From Sutcliffiella horikoshii (lineage in GTDB: Bacteria; Bacillota; Bacilli; Bacillales; Bacillaceae_I): DNA of 64,000 nt. Both the position numbers and the translations under genes were made by a program. Position 1 is the first letter of the stretch. Every line of letters begins with the position of its first letter. The stretch is from contig NZ_CP082918.1 in assembly GCF_019931755.1 (NCBI RefSeq), positions 104,001-168,000 of the forward strand, written 5' to 3'. Positions 11,764 through 20,159 of this stretch are shown here, piece by piece. The notes under the pieces were generated by a model. That model searched no databases, was not told the origin of the DNA, and was given only the letters and a program-made list of their open reading frames with translations.

Positions 11764-12240
11764 ATGTTTCGAATTGGACAAGGTTTTGACGTACATCAGT
11801 TTGCAGAAGGCAGACCACTAATAATCGGAGGCATCACCATCCCTTACGAAAAAGGACTACTCGGACACTCTGATGCCGACGTACTTTTACATACAATCTC
11901 TGACGCTTGCTTAGGCGCAATTGGAGAAGGGGATATCGGGAAACACTTCCCGGACACAGACCCAGCATTTAAAAATGCAGATTCCGCTGTTTTAATGGAA
12001 CAAGTATGGGCAATAGTAAAAGAAAAAGGCTATACACTGGGGAACGTGGACTGTACCATCATTGCACAAAAACCAAAAATGGCTCCCCATATCGAACCGA
12101 TGCGTAAAAGAATTGCCGAATTGCTAGAAGCGGACGTGGAACAGGTCAATGTAAAAGCCACCACCACCGAAAAACTCGGCTTCACCGGCAGAGAAGAAGG
12201 AATAGCCGCCCAAGCAGCCGTCCTATTACTAAAGAAATAG
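11764..12240 (+). CDS. ispF: IspF, 2-C-methyl-D-erythritol 2,4-cyclodiphosphate synthase
   Basis: A 158-aa trimeric enzyme of the MEP pathway that cyclises CDP-ME 2-phosphate to MEcPP with release of CMP. The zinc ligands D8 and H10 sit in GFDVHQ and H42 lies near LLHT. The [12 protein letters not shown] motif is at about 33-44 and [18 protein letters not shown] near the C terminus. I choose ATG 11764 (MFRIGQGFD) rather than the in-frame ATG 11749, because GGAGAGGTG at 11751-11759 sits between them with proper spacing to 11764 and homologues begin MFRIGQGFD. Confidence 0.97.
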   Translation: MFRIGQGFDVHQFAEGRPLIIGGITIPYEKGLLGHSDADVLLHTISDACLGAIGEGDIGKHFPDTDPAFKNADSAVLMEQVWAIVKEKGYTLGNVDCTIIAQKPKMAPHIEPMRKRIAELLEADVEQVNVKATTTEKLGFTGREEGIAAQAAVLLLKK

Positions 12241-12260
12241 CTTTTGCCAACGGGATCTTT

Positions 12261-12388
12261 AGCTGGTGATTGGAGCAAATGGCGTAGACTCCAGCGGGAA
12301 AGTAGCGACAATGTTGAGACCCCGCAACGAAGTGAGGAGGCTCAAGGTCGCCCGCGGAAAGCGAAGCCATTTGCGGAAATCAACAGCG
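12261..12388 (+). repeat. Long-hairpin intergenic repeat, subtype B, copy 1
   Basis: About 128 bp with inverted ends GCTGGTGATT / AAATCAACAGC and GCAAATGGC / GCCATTTGC. It shares the core TTGAGACCCCGCAACGAAGT with subtype A but has different arms. Same orientation as the copy at 11590. It fills the gap between ispF and gltX. Confidence 0.88.
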
Positions 12389-12466
12389 GCGTTATAAGAA
12401 AGCTATAGAAAGAAATAGATACGAATCCAACATTTTTATGTTAAAATAATGCTTAGTTTTAAAAAC

Positions 12467-12490
12467 CGTCAGCGCCCGAAAGCCGACGGA
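12467..12490 (+). other. Small hairpin before the gltX ribosome binding site
   Basis: CCGTCAGC / GCCGACGG forms an 8-bp stem with one mismatch around CGCCCGAAA-type loop sequence. It ends just before ATGGAGGT. There is no T-run, so it is not a terminator; it may stabilise the mRNA 5' end. Confidence 0.4.
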
Positions 12491-12508
12491 AAATGGAGGT
12501 AACAAAAC

Positions 12509-13960
12509 ATGACAGTTCGTGTACGATATGCCCCAAGTCCAACAGGGCACTTACATATAGGAAATGCCAGAACCGCACTATTCAACTACCTGTTTGCACG
12601 CAGCCAAAACGGGAAATTCATTATCCGCATCGAAGATACAGACAAAAAGCGCAATATCGCAGGCGGAGAAGAAAGCCAGCTGAAATATTTGAAGTGGCTT
12701 GGCATGGACTGGGATGAAAGCGTCGATGTAGGTGGCGAATATGGTCCATACCGCCAATCAGATCGTAATGATATCTACACAAAATACTATAATGAGCTTT
12801 TGGAAAAAGGGCTTGCCTATAAATGTTATTGCACGGAAGAGGAACTGGAAGCGGAGCGCGAGGAACAGATTGCCCGTGGAGAGAACCCTAATTACTCCGG
12901 CAAGCACAGCAACTTAACCGAAGAAGAACAAAAAGCCTTTAAAGCAGAAGGAAGAGAACCAAGCATTCGCTTCCGCGTACCGAAAGGAAAAGAAATTAAG
13001 TTTCATGACATGGTAAAAGGAGACGTATCCTTTGAATCCGACGGCATTGGTGACTTTGTTATCGTGAAAAAGGACGGAACACCTACTTACAATTTCGCAG
13101 TGGCAGTTGATGATTACCTTATGCAGATTTCCCACGTCCTTCGTGGAGATGATCATATTTCGAACACGCCAAAACAAATCATGATCTTTGAAGCATTAGG
13201 CTGGGATGTTCCTGTGTTCGGTCACATGACATTGATTGTAAACGAAAGCCGCAAGAAATTAAGTAAACGTGATGAGTCCATCATCCAGTTTATTGAGCAA
13301 TATGAGGAGCTTGGCTATCTGCCTGAAGCTTTGTTCAACTTTATTGCCTTACTTGGCTGGTCTCCAGTCGGCGAAGAAGAAGTCTTCTCCAAGGAGCAAT
13401 TTATTGAAATCTTTGATACAGCACGTTTATCCAAATCACCAGCTGTATTTGATACAAACAAATTAACATGGATGAACAACCAATACATCAAAACAATGGA
13501 CCTGGATCGACTTGTTGACATCTCCTTGCCGCACCTAGTAAAAGCAGGTCGTCTGGAAGAGTCGATGACAGAAGATCAGAAGGCTTGGGCAAAAGAACTT
13601 ATCGGGCTTTACCAAGAGCAGATGAGCTTCGGAGCGGAAATTGTGGAGCTGACAGAAATGTTCTTCCAAACGCATATTGAATACGATGAAGAAGCAAAAG
13701 CTGTCCTGGCTGAAGAACAAGTACCGGAAGTAATGGTTGCCTTCCATAAGGAATTGGAAGAGATGGAGGACTTCTCTGTAGACAACATCAAAGCTGCAAC
13801 GAAAGCTGTTCAAAAAGCAACTGGTCATAAAGGGAAAAAGCTGTTCATGCCAATCCGCGTGGCAACAACTGGCCAAACACACGGTCGTGACCTGCCGCAA
13901 ACGATTCACCTATTAGGAAAAAAAACAGTTTTAGCGAGGTTGTCGAAGCTAATCGGTTAA
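12509..13960 (+). CDS. gltX: Glutamyl-tRNA synthetase
   Basis: A 483-aa class I aminoacyl-tRNA synthetase. The HIGH-type motif HIGN is at residues 16-19 in [14 protein letters not shown], and the KMSKS-type motif is KLSKR at 250-254. In Bacillus the enzyme is non-discriminating and also charges tRNA-Gln, later corrected by GatCAB; that is inferred from lineage. The C-terminal anticodon-binding region follows residue 320. Ribosome binding site GGAGGT 12494-12499. The promoter of the downstream T-box overlaps its stop codon. Confidence 0.98.
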   Translation: MTVRVRYAPSPTGHLHIGNARTALFNYLFARSQNGKFIIRIEDTDKKRNIAGGEESQLKYLKWLGMDWDESVDVGGEYGPYRQSDRNDIYTKYYNELLEKGLAYKCYCTEEELEAEREEQIARGENPNYSGKHSNLTEEEQKAFKAEGREPSIRFRVPKGKEIKFHDMVKGDVSFESDGIGDFVIVKKDGTPTYNFAVAVDDYLMQISHVLRGDDHISNTPKQIMIFEALGWDVPVFGHMTLIVNESRKKLSKRDESIIQFIEQYEELGYLPEALFNFIALLGWSPVGEEEVFSKEQFIEIFDTARLSKSPAVFDTNKLTWMNNQYIKTMDLDRLVDISLPHLVKAGRLEESMTEDQKAWAKELIGLYQEQMSFGAEIVELTEMFFQTHIEYDEEAKAVLAEEQVPEVMVAFHKELEEMEDFSVDNIKAATKAVQKATGHKGKKLFMPIRVATTGQTHGRDLPQTIHLLGKKTVLARLSKLIG

Positions 13961-13985
13961 CATTTTCCGTAAAACATAATATGAT
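13957..13985 (+). promoter_or_regulatory. SigA promoter of the cysE-cysS T-box transcript
   Basis: The -35 is TTAACA (13957-13962), overlapping the gltX stop codon, and the -10 is TATGAT (13980-13985), with a spacer of exactly 17 bp. Predicted start near 13992, which sits right where the T-box leader begins. Confidence 0.8.
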
Positions 13986-13991
13986 AGAACT

Positions 13992-14286
13992 AACATATTT
14001 TTAAACGAGAAAACCATGATTGAATGTTGAAGAGGAGAGTAGAAAAGGTACATCCTTTCCAGAGAGAATCGCCATGGCTGCAAGCGATTCATGTGATGAC
14101 TTTTTTGAAATGCACCTCCGAGTCTGTTGCTAAAAGGCCTTAAAGCCGAGTAAGTTACAGCGGCCACCTCCCGTTACGAGGCTTAAGTGGGGATAAGGGT
14201 CCTTATATAAGCACACCCATATCCAAACAGAGTGGAACCGCGCCATAAGCGTCTCTGTGTCAATGACACGGAGGCGTTTTTATTTT
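13992..14286 (+). ncRNA. T-box leader, cysteine-specific (UGC specifier)
   Basis: Stem I carries the AGAGA segment (14062-14066) and the terminal loop CCATGGCTGCAAG. The specifier loop GAAATGCACC places codon UGC at 14111-14113, pointing to tRNA-Cys. The conserved T-box sequence AGAGTGGAACCGCG is at 14229-14242. The terminator stem pairs 14250-14261 with 14265-14276 and is followed by a T-run. Uncharged tRNA-Cys should stabilise the antiterminator and switch on cysE-cysS, matching the two gene products. Confidence 0.93.
14250..14286 (+). terminator. T-box regulated terminator
   Basis: A stem of about 12 bp (CGTCTCTGTGTC / GACACGGAGGCG) is followed by TTTTTATTTTT. It competes with the antiterminator that contains the T-box sequence. 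Confidence 0.88.
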
Positions 14287-14327
14287 TGAAGAAATATTCA
14301 TTGGAAAAAAGAAAGGAGGTTCACTCC

Positions 14328-14993
14328 ATGTTTCGCAAACTAAAGGAAGACATTGAAGTGGTATTTGAACAAGATCCCGCTGCAAGAAATTATTTCGAAG
14401 TAATCCTAACCTACTCGGGTCTCCATGCCGTATGGGCCCACCGGATTGCGCACGCTTTTTTTAAACGGAAAATGTTCTTCATCGCAAGAGTCATCTCCCA
14501 AGTGAGCCGGTTTTTCACCGGAATAGAAATCCACCCAGGTGCCAAAATCGGCCGCAGATTTTTTATTGACCACGGAATGGGAGTTGTCATAGGAGAAACA
14601 TGTGAAATTGGGAATAATGTTACTGTCTTCCAAGGAGTAACCCTCGGCGGTACCGGAAAAGAAAAAGGAAAACGCCACCCAACCATTCAAGACAACGCAT
14701 TGATTGCAACGGGCGCCAAAGTATTGGGTTCCATCACAATCGGTGAAAACTCTAAAGTTGGAGCGGGATCTGTAGTCTTAAAAGATGTACCTGCCAACTC
14801 CACTGTTGTCGGCATTCCGGGGAAGATCGTCATTCAGGATGGAGTGAAGGTGAAAAGGGATTTAAATCATCACGAAATGCCAGATCCGACAGGTGACAGG
14901 TTTGTGGAATTGGAAAAACAAATTGCCCGCCTGCAAAATGAACTGCTACTTTTAAAAGAGAGGAAGAAAATAGATGACCATTCATCTTTTTAA
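14328..14993 (+). CDS. cysE: CysE, serine O-acetyltransferase
   Basis: A 221-aa enzyme for the first step of cysteine synthesis (serine + acetyl-CoA to O-acetylserine). A helical N-terminal part is followed by a left-handed beta-helix of hexapeptide repeats (about residues 65-180), with the catalytic stretch [18 protein letters not shown] choose ATG 14328 behind AAAGGAGG (14312-14319). An upstream in-frame ATG at 14232 lies inside the T-box antiterminator and cannot be a real start. The gene overlaps cysS by 20 nt in another frame. Confidence 0.97.
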   Translation: MFRKLKEDIEVVFEQDPAARNYFEVILTYSGLHAVWAHRIAHAFFKRKMFFIARVISQVSRFFTGIEIHPGAKIGRRFFIDHGMGVVIGETCEIGNNVTVFQGVTLGGTGKEKGKRHPTIQDNALIATGAKVLGSITIGENSKVGAGSVVLKDVPANSTVVGIPGKIVIQDGVKVKRDLNHHEMPDPTGDRFVELEKQIARLQNELLLLKERKKIDDHSSF

Positions 14994-16374
14994 TACACTA
15001 ACACGTCAAAAGGAAAAGTTCGTCCCGCTTGAAGAGGGCAAGGTCAAGATGTATGTGTGCGGACCGACCGTATATAACTACATCCATATCGGGAATGCAA
15101 GGCCGCCAATCGTGTTTGATACGGTTAGAAGATACTTAGAATACCGCGGCTACGAAGTGAACTATGTTTCTAACTTTACAGATGTGGACGACAAGCTGAT
15201 CAAGGCTGCCAAGGAATTAGGAGAAGATGTACCGACCATTGCAGAACGGTTTATAGCGGCGTACCACGAAGACGTCTCTGCACTGGGTTGCAAACAAGCA
15301 ACTGTTCACCCAAGAGTGACAGAAAGCATGGACATTATCATTGAATTTATTGAAGCATTGATTGAAAAAGGTTATGCCTATGAGTCCGGTGGAGATGTAT
15401 ATTACAGAACTCGCGAGTTTAAAGAGTATGGAAAGCTTTCACATCAACCGATTGAGGACCTTCAGCTTGGAACGCGTATTGAAGTGGGAGATAAGAAACA
15501 AGATGCGCTCGATTTTGTGCTTTGGAAAGCGGCAAAAGAGGGAGAAATCCATTGGGAAAGCCCATGGGGTAAAGGCAGACCTGGGTGGCATATCGAGTGC
15601 TCGGCAATGGCACGCAAATACCTAGGGGACACGATTGATATCCACGCAGGCGGCCAGGACTTGTCCTTCCCGCATCATGAAAATGAAATCGCCCAATCCG
15701 AGGCGCTGACAGGCAAGACATTTGCTAAGTATTGGCTGCATAATGGGTATATTAATATCGATAACGAAAAGATGTCCAAATCACTCGGTAACTTTGTGTT
15801 GGTTCATGACATTATCAAAAAGCATGATCCGCAATTGTTGCGTTTCTTTATGCTTTCCGTCCATTACCGTCATCCAATCAACTATAACGAGGAGCTGCTT
15901 CAAAGCACGAAAAACGGCCTTGAACGTATCCGAACCGCTTACGAAAACTTAAAGCACCGTTTGGACAATACAGCAGACCTTGCGACAGATGATGCCGAAT
16001 GGCTACAAAAGGTAGAAGCGTTTAAAAATGAATTCATCAAAGTGATGGATGATGATTTTAATACAGCCAATGCTATTTCCGTACTGTTTGATATGGCGAA
16101 ACAAGCCAACACTTACTTGAACGGGAAAAACACTTCTGAAAAAGTGCTACAGGCATTTACTTCTCAATTTGAAGAACTATTTTCCGTTATCGGTGTGTCC
16201 CTGACCGCAGAGGAAGAACTATTGGATGAGGAAATCGAAAGCTTGATCCAGCAGCGCATTGATGCAAGGAAAAACCGTGACTTTGCAAGAGCGGATGAGA
16301 TTCGTGAAGAATTGAAAGCGAAAAATATCATCCTCGAAGATACTGCACAAGGCACACGATGGAAAAGAGGATAA
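14974..16374 (+). CDS. cysS: Cysteinyl-tRNA synthetase
   Basis: A 466-aa class I synthetase. Zinc ligand C29 precedes the HIGH-type motif HIGN at 38-41, and KMSKS is at 266-270. The remaining zinc site ECSAMA and the [11 protein letters not shown] segment are present. Co-regulated with cysE by the UGC T-box, so cysteine supply and use are switched together. Its 5' end lies inside the 3' end of cysE, where its ribosome binding site GAGAGGAAG is found. Confidence 0.98.
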   Translation: MTIHLFNTLTRQKEKFVPLEEGKVKMYVCGPTVYNYIHIGNARPPIVFDTVRRYLEYRGYEVNYVSNFTDVDDKLIKAAKELGEDVPTIAERFIAAYHEDVSALGCKQATVHPRVTESMDIIIEFIEALIEKGYAYESGGDVYYRTREFKEYGKLSHQPIEDLQLGTRIEVGDKKQDALDFVLWKAAKEGEIHWESPWGKGRPGWHIECSAMARKYLGDTIDIHAGGQDLSFPHHENEIAQSEALTGKTFAKYWLHNGYINIDNEKMSKSLGNFVLVHDIIKKHDPQLLRFFMLSVHYRHPINYNEELLQSTKNGLERIRTAYENLKHRLDNTADLATDDAEWLQKVEAFKNEFIKVMDDDFNTANAISVLFDMAKQANTYLNGKNTSEKVLQAFTSQFEELFSVIGVSLTAEEELLDEEIESLIQQRIDARKNRDFARADEIREELKAKNIILEDTAQGTRWKRG

Positions 16375-16382
16375 TAGCTGCA

Positions 16383-16793
16383 ATGAGCAATACACAAGTA
16401 GATGCAAAGCAATTAAACAGTCTGGCGCTTGCCTATATGGGGGACGCGGTGTATGAAGGATACATCCGCCACCACCTTTTAAAATCCGGGAAGATTCGTC
16501 CAAATCAGTTGCATCGGGCCGCAACAAACTATGTGTCTGCGAAATCGCAGGCACATCTGCTTCATCAGCTGATGGATCGTGAATTTTTTTCCGAAGAAGA
16601 ACAAGGTGTCATCAGACGGGGACGAAATGCGAAGTCCGGTTCGGTACCGAAAAATACGGATGTGCAGACATACCGTTACTCTACCGCATTTGAAGCGCTG
16701 ATCGGCTATCATTATTTAAGTGAAGACATAGACCGCATGGAAGAAATCGTGTTTACCTGCATAGAACTGGTAGACAGCAAGAGAGGTGAATAG
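16383..16793 (+). CDS. mrnC: MrnC, Mini-ribonuclease III
   Basis: A 136-aa dimeric RNase III-fold enzyme lacking a dsRNA-binding domain. It matures the ends of 23S rRNA in Bacillus. The catalytic-type segment [12 protein letters not shown] is near residues 13-24 and the conserved [28 protein letters not shown] block follows. ATG 16383 ([12 protein letters not shown]) is preferred over ATG 16359 because GAGG at 16368-16371 serves it and the family N-terminus is short; the earlier ATG overlaps cysS. Followed 2 nt later by rlmB. Confidence 0.93.
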   Translation: MSNTQVDAKQLNSLALAYMGDAVYEGYIRHHLLKSGKIRPNQLHRAATNYVSAKSQAHLLHQLMDREFFSEEEQGVIRRGRNAKSGSVPKNTDVQTYRYSTAFEALIGYHYLSEDIDRMEEIVFTCIELVDSKRGE

Positions 16794-16795
16794 AG

Positions 16796-17539
16796 ATGAC
16801 AAAAGAATTCATTATGGGAAGAAACCCGGTGCTAGAGGCGCTTAAATCAAATAGAGAAATTAACAAGTTATGGATAGCAGAAGGTGGTCAAAAAGGCTCT
16901 ATCCAACAGGTAATCGCTATGGCGAAGGAAGCGAATGTCCTCGTACAATTCGTGCCCCGCAAAAAGATTGACCAGATGGTCGAAGGAAATCATCAAGGAG
17001 TCGTCGCTTCTGTCGCTGCCTATGACTATGCAGAGCTTGATGATCTGTATAAAGCTGCAGAACAGCGAAACGAAGATCCATTCTTTCTCATTTTAGATGA
17101 AATAGAAGATCCGCATAACTTAGGTTCGATCATGCGTACAGCAGATGCAGTAGGGGCACATGGCATCATCATTCCTAAGCGCAGAGCGGTAGGCTTGACT
17201 GCAACGGTAGCAAAATCCTCCACAGGTGCCATTGAGCATATCCCGGTCGTGCGAGTGACCAATCTTGCCAGAACGGTGGACGAGCTGAAAGAGCGAGGAC
17301 TTTGGATCTTCGGAACAGACGCAAAAGGAACCGTTGATTATACGAAAATGGATGGCTCCTTGCCGCTCGGGCTTATTATCGGCAGTGAAGGAAAAGGAAT
17401 GGCCAGACTTTTAAAAGAAAAATGTGATTTCCTTGTCTCTTTACCGATGGTGGGAAAAGTTACGTCACTAAATGCATCTGTAGCAGCAAGTCTATTAATG
17501 TATGAGGTTTTCCGCAAAAGATTGTCGGCAGGAGAGTAA
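16796..17539 (+). CDS. rlmB: RlmB, 23S rRNA 2'-O-ribose methyltransferase (TrmH/SPOUT family)
   Basis: A 247-aa methyltransferase expected to modify G2251 (E. coli numbering) in the P loop of 23S rRNA. The N-terminal L30e-like substrate domain covers about residues 1-75. The SPOUT knot domain carries the motifs LDEIEDPHNLGSIMRTADA, IIGSEGKGM and LPMVGKVTSLNASVAASL. It lies between two other RNA-processing genes (mrnC and rae1) with gaps of only 2 and 6 nt. Confidence 0.95.
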   Translation: MTKEFIMGRNPVLEALKSNREINKLWIAEGGQKGSIQQVIAMAKEANVLVQFVPRKKIDQMVEGNHQGVVASVAAYDYAELDDLYKAAEQRNEDPFFLILDEIEDPHNLGSIMRTADAVGAHGIIIPKRRAVGLTATVAKSSTGAIEHIPVVRVTNLARTVDELKERGLWIFGTDAKGTVDYTKMDGSLPLGLIIGSEGKGMARLLKEKCDFLVSLPMVGKVTSLNASVAASLLMYEVFRKRLSAGE

Positions 17540-17545
17540 AGGAGA

Positions 17546-18055
17546 ATGGATATTCTACTGGTAGATGGATATAACATTATCGGTGCGTGGCCGGAGCTGA
17601 GGGTCCTGAAAGATCAGGATCTGGCAATGGCCCGTGATATCCTTATTTCTAGAATGGCAGAGTACCAGGCGTATACAGGTTACAAGGTGATTATTGTCTT
17701 TGACGCGCATATGTCACAGGGAATAGAGACAAAGTACAAAAATCATCGCGTGGAAGTCATCTATACTCGTGAAAACGAAACAGCCGATGAACGAATCGAG
17801 AAACTTGCCATCAGCTTAAGTGACATTCGCACACAAATCCATGTGGCCACTTCTGACTTTACAGAACAATGGGCCATTTTCGGTCAAGGTGCATTGCGGA
17901 AATCAGCCCGTGAACTTCTGAACGAGTCAGACGCTATTGAAGCAAGAATAAAAAAACGCGTAACAAAATTTACCAACGAAAAGCCGTCAAAACGCATTGA
18001 ACTCGACAATGAAATTTCAGCAATTTTCGAAAAATGGCGCCGAGGACAGCGATGA
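17546..18055 (+). CDS. rae1: Rae1 (YacP), NYN-domain ribosome-associated endoribonuclease
   Basis: A 169-aa PIN-like NYN-domain protein; the B. subtilis counterpart cleaves mRNAs in the ribosomal A site. Visible acidic motifs include LLVDGYNIIGAWPEL (residues 4-18) and VIIVFDAHMSQG (near 49-60), plus TRENETADERIEKLA and VATSDFTEQ. The ribosome binding site AAAGGAGA lies at the end of rlmB. Last gene before the sigH promoter. Confidence 0.93.
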   Translation: MDILLVDGYNIIGAWPELRVLKDQDLAMARDILISRMAEYQAYTGYKVIIVFDAHMSQGIETKYKNHRVEVIYTRENETADERIEKLAISLSDIRTQIHVATSDFTEQWAIFGQGALRKSARELLNESDAIEARIKKRVTKFTNEKPSKRIELDNEISAIFEKWRRGQR

Positions 18056-18059
18056 GTGG

Positions 18060-18089
18060 TTGACGGTCAATTTATGACTACTGTATAAT
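18060..18089 (+). promoter_or_regulatory. SigA promoter of sigH
   Basis: -35 TTGACG (18060-18065), 18-bp spacer, -10 TATAAT (18084-18089). In B. subtilis this promoter type is repressed by AbrB during growth. The AT-rich flanks are compatible, but AbrB sites cannot be called by eye. Confidence 0.83.
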
Positions 18090-18123
18090 ATTTCTATCTA
18101 CTGATTCAGTCGGAGGGATAGGT

Positions 18124-18774
18124 GTGATTGTGAGCGATCCAAGAAATGCTAACAGGATATTAGAGCTTATGGAAGACGAACAGATGGTAGAACTTGTGCA
18201 TTTAGGTGATAGTGAAGCGCTGGATTATTTAATCAACAAGTATAAAAACTTCGTTCGCGCGAAGGCTAGATCCTATTTTCTAATTGGTGCAGATCGCGAA
18301 GATATCGTGCAAGAAGGGATGATAGGTCTATACAAGGCAATCCGTGACTTTAAAGAGGACAAGTTGACTTCTTTCAAGGCATTTGCCGAACTTTGTATCA
18401 CAAGACAGATCATTACTGCGATTAAAACTGCCACTAGACAGAAGCATATTCCATTGAATTCGTACGTTTCCTTGGACAAGCCTATCTATGATGAGGAATC
18501 AGATCGTACATTAATGGATGTCATTTCAGGGGCAAAGGTAATGGACCCTGAAGAATTAATTATAAATCAAGAGGAATTTGATGATATAGAGGTTAAGATG
18601 GGGGAGTTGCTTAGCGACCTTGAGAGAAAGGTTCTTGCTCTTTACCTGGACGGACGTTCCTATCAAGAAATTTCAGAAGATTTAAACCGGCATGTGAAAT
18701 CCATCGATAACGCATTGCAAAGGGTAAAACGCAAGTTAGAAAGATACTTGGAGCTGAGGGAGATTACCTTATAA
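18124..18774 (+). CDS. sigH: Sigma-H (Spo0H), sporulation and stationary-phase sigma factor
   Basis: A 216-aa RNA polymerase sigma factor for early sporulation and competence genes. Region 2 (ADREDIVQEGMIGLYKAIRD, about 60-80) and the downstream FKAFAELCITRQIITAIKTA match the family. The region 4 helix-turn-helix RSYQEISEDLNRHVKSIDNA is near 178-197. The GTG start at 18124 lies 6 nt after GGAGGG; a second in-frame GTG at 18130 is too far from it for good spacing. Confidence 0.97.
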   Translation: MIVSDPRNANRILELMEDEQMVELVHLGDSEALDYLINKYKNFVRAKARSYFLIGADREDIVQEGMIGLYKAIRDFKEDKLTSFKAFAELCITRQIITAIKTATRQKHIPLNSYVSLDKPIYDEESDRTLMDVISGAKVMDPEELIINQEEFDDIEVKMGELLSDLERKVLALYLDGRSYQEISEDLNRHVKSIDNALQRVKRKLERYLELREITL

Positions 18775-18886
18775 GCAGTTCATTCTCTTATGTTTAGGTA
18801 AGATGGTTGCGCCTTCAAATCACATTGACTAATTATTACGCCTATGTTACATTTTTAGGGACATCTATGTTTTGGTGGTGTAACAC

Positions 18887-19036
18887 ATGCAAAGTAAGGT
18901 AGCACTTGCTTGCGCGACGTGTTCTTCCCGTAACTATTCAACAGTTAAAGGAAAGTCACAGAGTGCAGAGCGATTAGAGATAAAGAAGTTTTGTAAGGTT
19001 TGTAATGCTCACACCGTTCATCGGGAGACAAAATAG
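18887..19036 (+). CDS. rpmG: Ribosomal protein L33 (zinc-ribbon form)
   Basis: A 49-aa large-subunit protein, starting at ATG 18887. Two CXXC pairs, C9/C12 and C36/C39, make it the zinc-binding form. The C-terminal [14 protein letters not shown] is typical of L33. It precedes secE by 29 nt, the conserved Bacillus order sigH-rpmG-secE-nusG. The ribosome binding site is a weaker GGTGGTG. Confidence 0.95.
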   Translation: MQSKVALACATCSSRNYSTVKGKSQSAERLEIKKFCKVCNAHTVHRETK

Positions 19037-19065
19037 ATCACTATCTGGGGTTGGAGGTTACATGG

Positions 19066-19248
19066 ATGGGACGTTTGACTAATTTTTTTCGTGATGTAGC
19101 TCGCGAAATGAAAAAAGTAAGCTGGCCAAAACGCCAGGAACTTACTCGCTATACAATTACAGTAGTAACAACAGTATTGTTTGTAGCAGTGTTTTTCTGG
19201 GTTATTGACTTAGGTATTTCCGAGTTAATCCGTGCTTTGATTAACTAA
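19066..19248 (+). CDS. secE: SecE, preprotein translocase subunit
   Basis: A 60-aa single-pass membrane subunit that clamps SecY. The amphipathic cytosolic helix FFRDVAREMKKVSWPKRQEL is followed by one membrane segment (about residues 32-52). I choose ATG 19066 (MGRLTNFF) because GGAGGT at 19053-19058 sits 7 nt upstream. The ATG at 19062 is out of frame and the in-frame TTG at 19051 lies upstream of the ribosome binding site. Confidence 0.95.
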   Translation: MGRLTNFFRDVAREMKKVSWPKRQELTRYTITVVTTVLFVAVFFWVIDLGISELIRALIN

Positions 19249-19292
19249 TAACTTAAGAGCAGACAATAATTTTTTCCTTATTCCTTTTGCTC

Positions 19293-19323
19293 TTGAATAA
19301 GTAATGTTATATCATGGTATAAT
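19293..19323 (+). promoter_or_regulatory. Candidate nusG promoter
   Basis: -35 TTGAAT (19293-19298) and -10 TATAAT (19318-19323), but the spacer is 19 bp, longer than optimal. A terminator-like hairpin lies about 15-35 nt after the predicted start (19345-19367). Confidence 0.5.
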
Positions 19324-19344
19324 GTAAATAATACTTTCTGACAA

Positions 19345-19367
19345 AAAGCCCGTTCAACGGGTTTTTT
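19345..19367 (+). terminator. Terminator/attenuator in front of nusG
   Basis: AGCCCGTT-CAACGGGTTTTTT gives a compact stem (AACCCGTT/AGCCCGTT type) followed by six T. It may end transcripts from rpmG-secE, or attenuate transcripts starting at the promoter just upstream. A second AT hairpin (AAAACACC / GGTGTTTT, 19378-19395) follows. Confidence 0.75.
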
Positions 19368-19453
19368 CATTTGGGAAAAAACACCACGGTGTTTTAATAG
19401 TTTTACTGATTATAAAGTTACAAAAAGGGAGGGACGGACACAAGTCCTAAACA

Positions 19454-19987
19454 ATGGAGAAAAACTGGTACGTTGTTCATACTTATTCCGGATACGAGAA
19501 TAAAGTAAAAGCGAACTTAGAAAAACGAGTAGAATCAATGGGGATGCAAGACAAGATCTTCCGTGTCGTAGTTCCTGAAGAAGAAGAAACAGACATCAAA
19601 AACGGCAAAAAGAAAGTAACAAAGAAAAAAGTATTCCCAGGATACGTCCTAGTAGAAATCGTCATGACAGACGACTCCTGGTACGTTGTGCGTAACACAC
19701 CTGGAGTAACAGGTTTCGTAGGATCAAGCGGCTCCGGCTCCAAACCAACCCCTCTATTGGATGATGAAATTGCATTTATCCTGAAGAGAATGGGCATGAT
19801 GGAGAAGCAAGTAGAAGTAGACTTCGATCTGAAAGAATCCGTAAAAGTAACAGAAGGACCTTTTGCAAACTTCACTGGACACATCGTAGAGATGGACAAA
19901 GACAAGCATAAAGTGAAAGTTCTTGTAAATATGTTCGGCCGTGAAACCCCTGTGGAGCTTGACTTTACGCAGATTGAAAAATTATAA
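19454..19987 (+). CDS. nusG: NusG, transcription elongation factor
   Basis: A 177-aa protein with an NGN domain (about 1-110: WYVVHTYSGYENKVKANLE, VFPGYVLVEIVM, VRNTPGVTGFVG) and a C-terminal KOW domain (about 125-177: VTEGPFANFTGHIVEMD). In Bacillus NusG promotes sequence-specific pausing. The start MEKNWYVVHTY is the family start. The only Shine-Dalgarno-like run, GGGAGGGA (19427-19434), is about 20 nt upstream; a 4-bp hairpin GGAC-ACAA-GTCC (19436-19447) lies in that spacer. Confidence 0.97.
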   Translation: MEKNWYVVHTYSGYENKVKANLEKRVESMGMQDKIFRVVVPEEEETDIKNGKKKVTKKKVFPGYVLVEIVMTDDSWYVVRNTPGVTGFVGSSGSGSKPTPLLDDEIAFILKRMGMMEKQVEVDFDLKESVKVTEGPFANFTGHIVEMDKDKHKVKVLVNMFGRETPVELDFTQIEKL

Positions 19988-19998
19988 TGTAAAAAAAC

Positions 19999-20027
19999 TT
20001 GAAATAGTTTCGTAAAAATGATATTAT
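19999..20027 (+). promoter_or_regulatory. SigA promoter of rplK
   Basis: -35 TTGAAA (19999-20004), 17-bp spacer, -10 TATTAT (20022-20027), just after nusG. It produces a leader of about 130 nt before rplK. Confidence 0.75.
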
Positions 20028-20106
20028 TTCAAAGGTCAGTATGTCTCTGAAATAGAGGCTATTAATAAAAAAATATTCTTTATTAAATATATAAAGAATG
20101 AGTTGA

Positions 20107-20133
20107 GTGGGAGGGAGAAATCCCAGATACCAC
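20107..20133 (+). promoter_or_regulatory. L1-binding mRNA leader motif (rRNA mimic)
   Basis: GTGGGAGG (20107-20114) pairs across to GATACCAC (20126-20133), leaving an asymmetric internal loop. The same strands occur in the L1 stalk of 23S rRNA (GTGGGAG...ATACCAC in E. coli; related GGTAGGAG...GATACTACC in this window's 23S near 874-945). In bacteria L1 represses the L11-L1 operon through such a site. It ends about 13 nt before the rplK Shine-Dalgarno. Confidence 0.8.
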
Positions 20134-20159
20134 ATCACGGACTTAAGGAGGTGTGTCTC

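Noticed and set aside
12493..12717. 74-codon frame overlapping the start of gltX
   Set aside because: It overlaps the true gltX start in another frame and shows no family features.
14232..14327. Longer N-terminus for CysE
   Set aside because: This stretch is the T-box antiterminator/terminator; CysE homologues start at the ATG behind AAAGGAGG.
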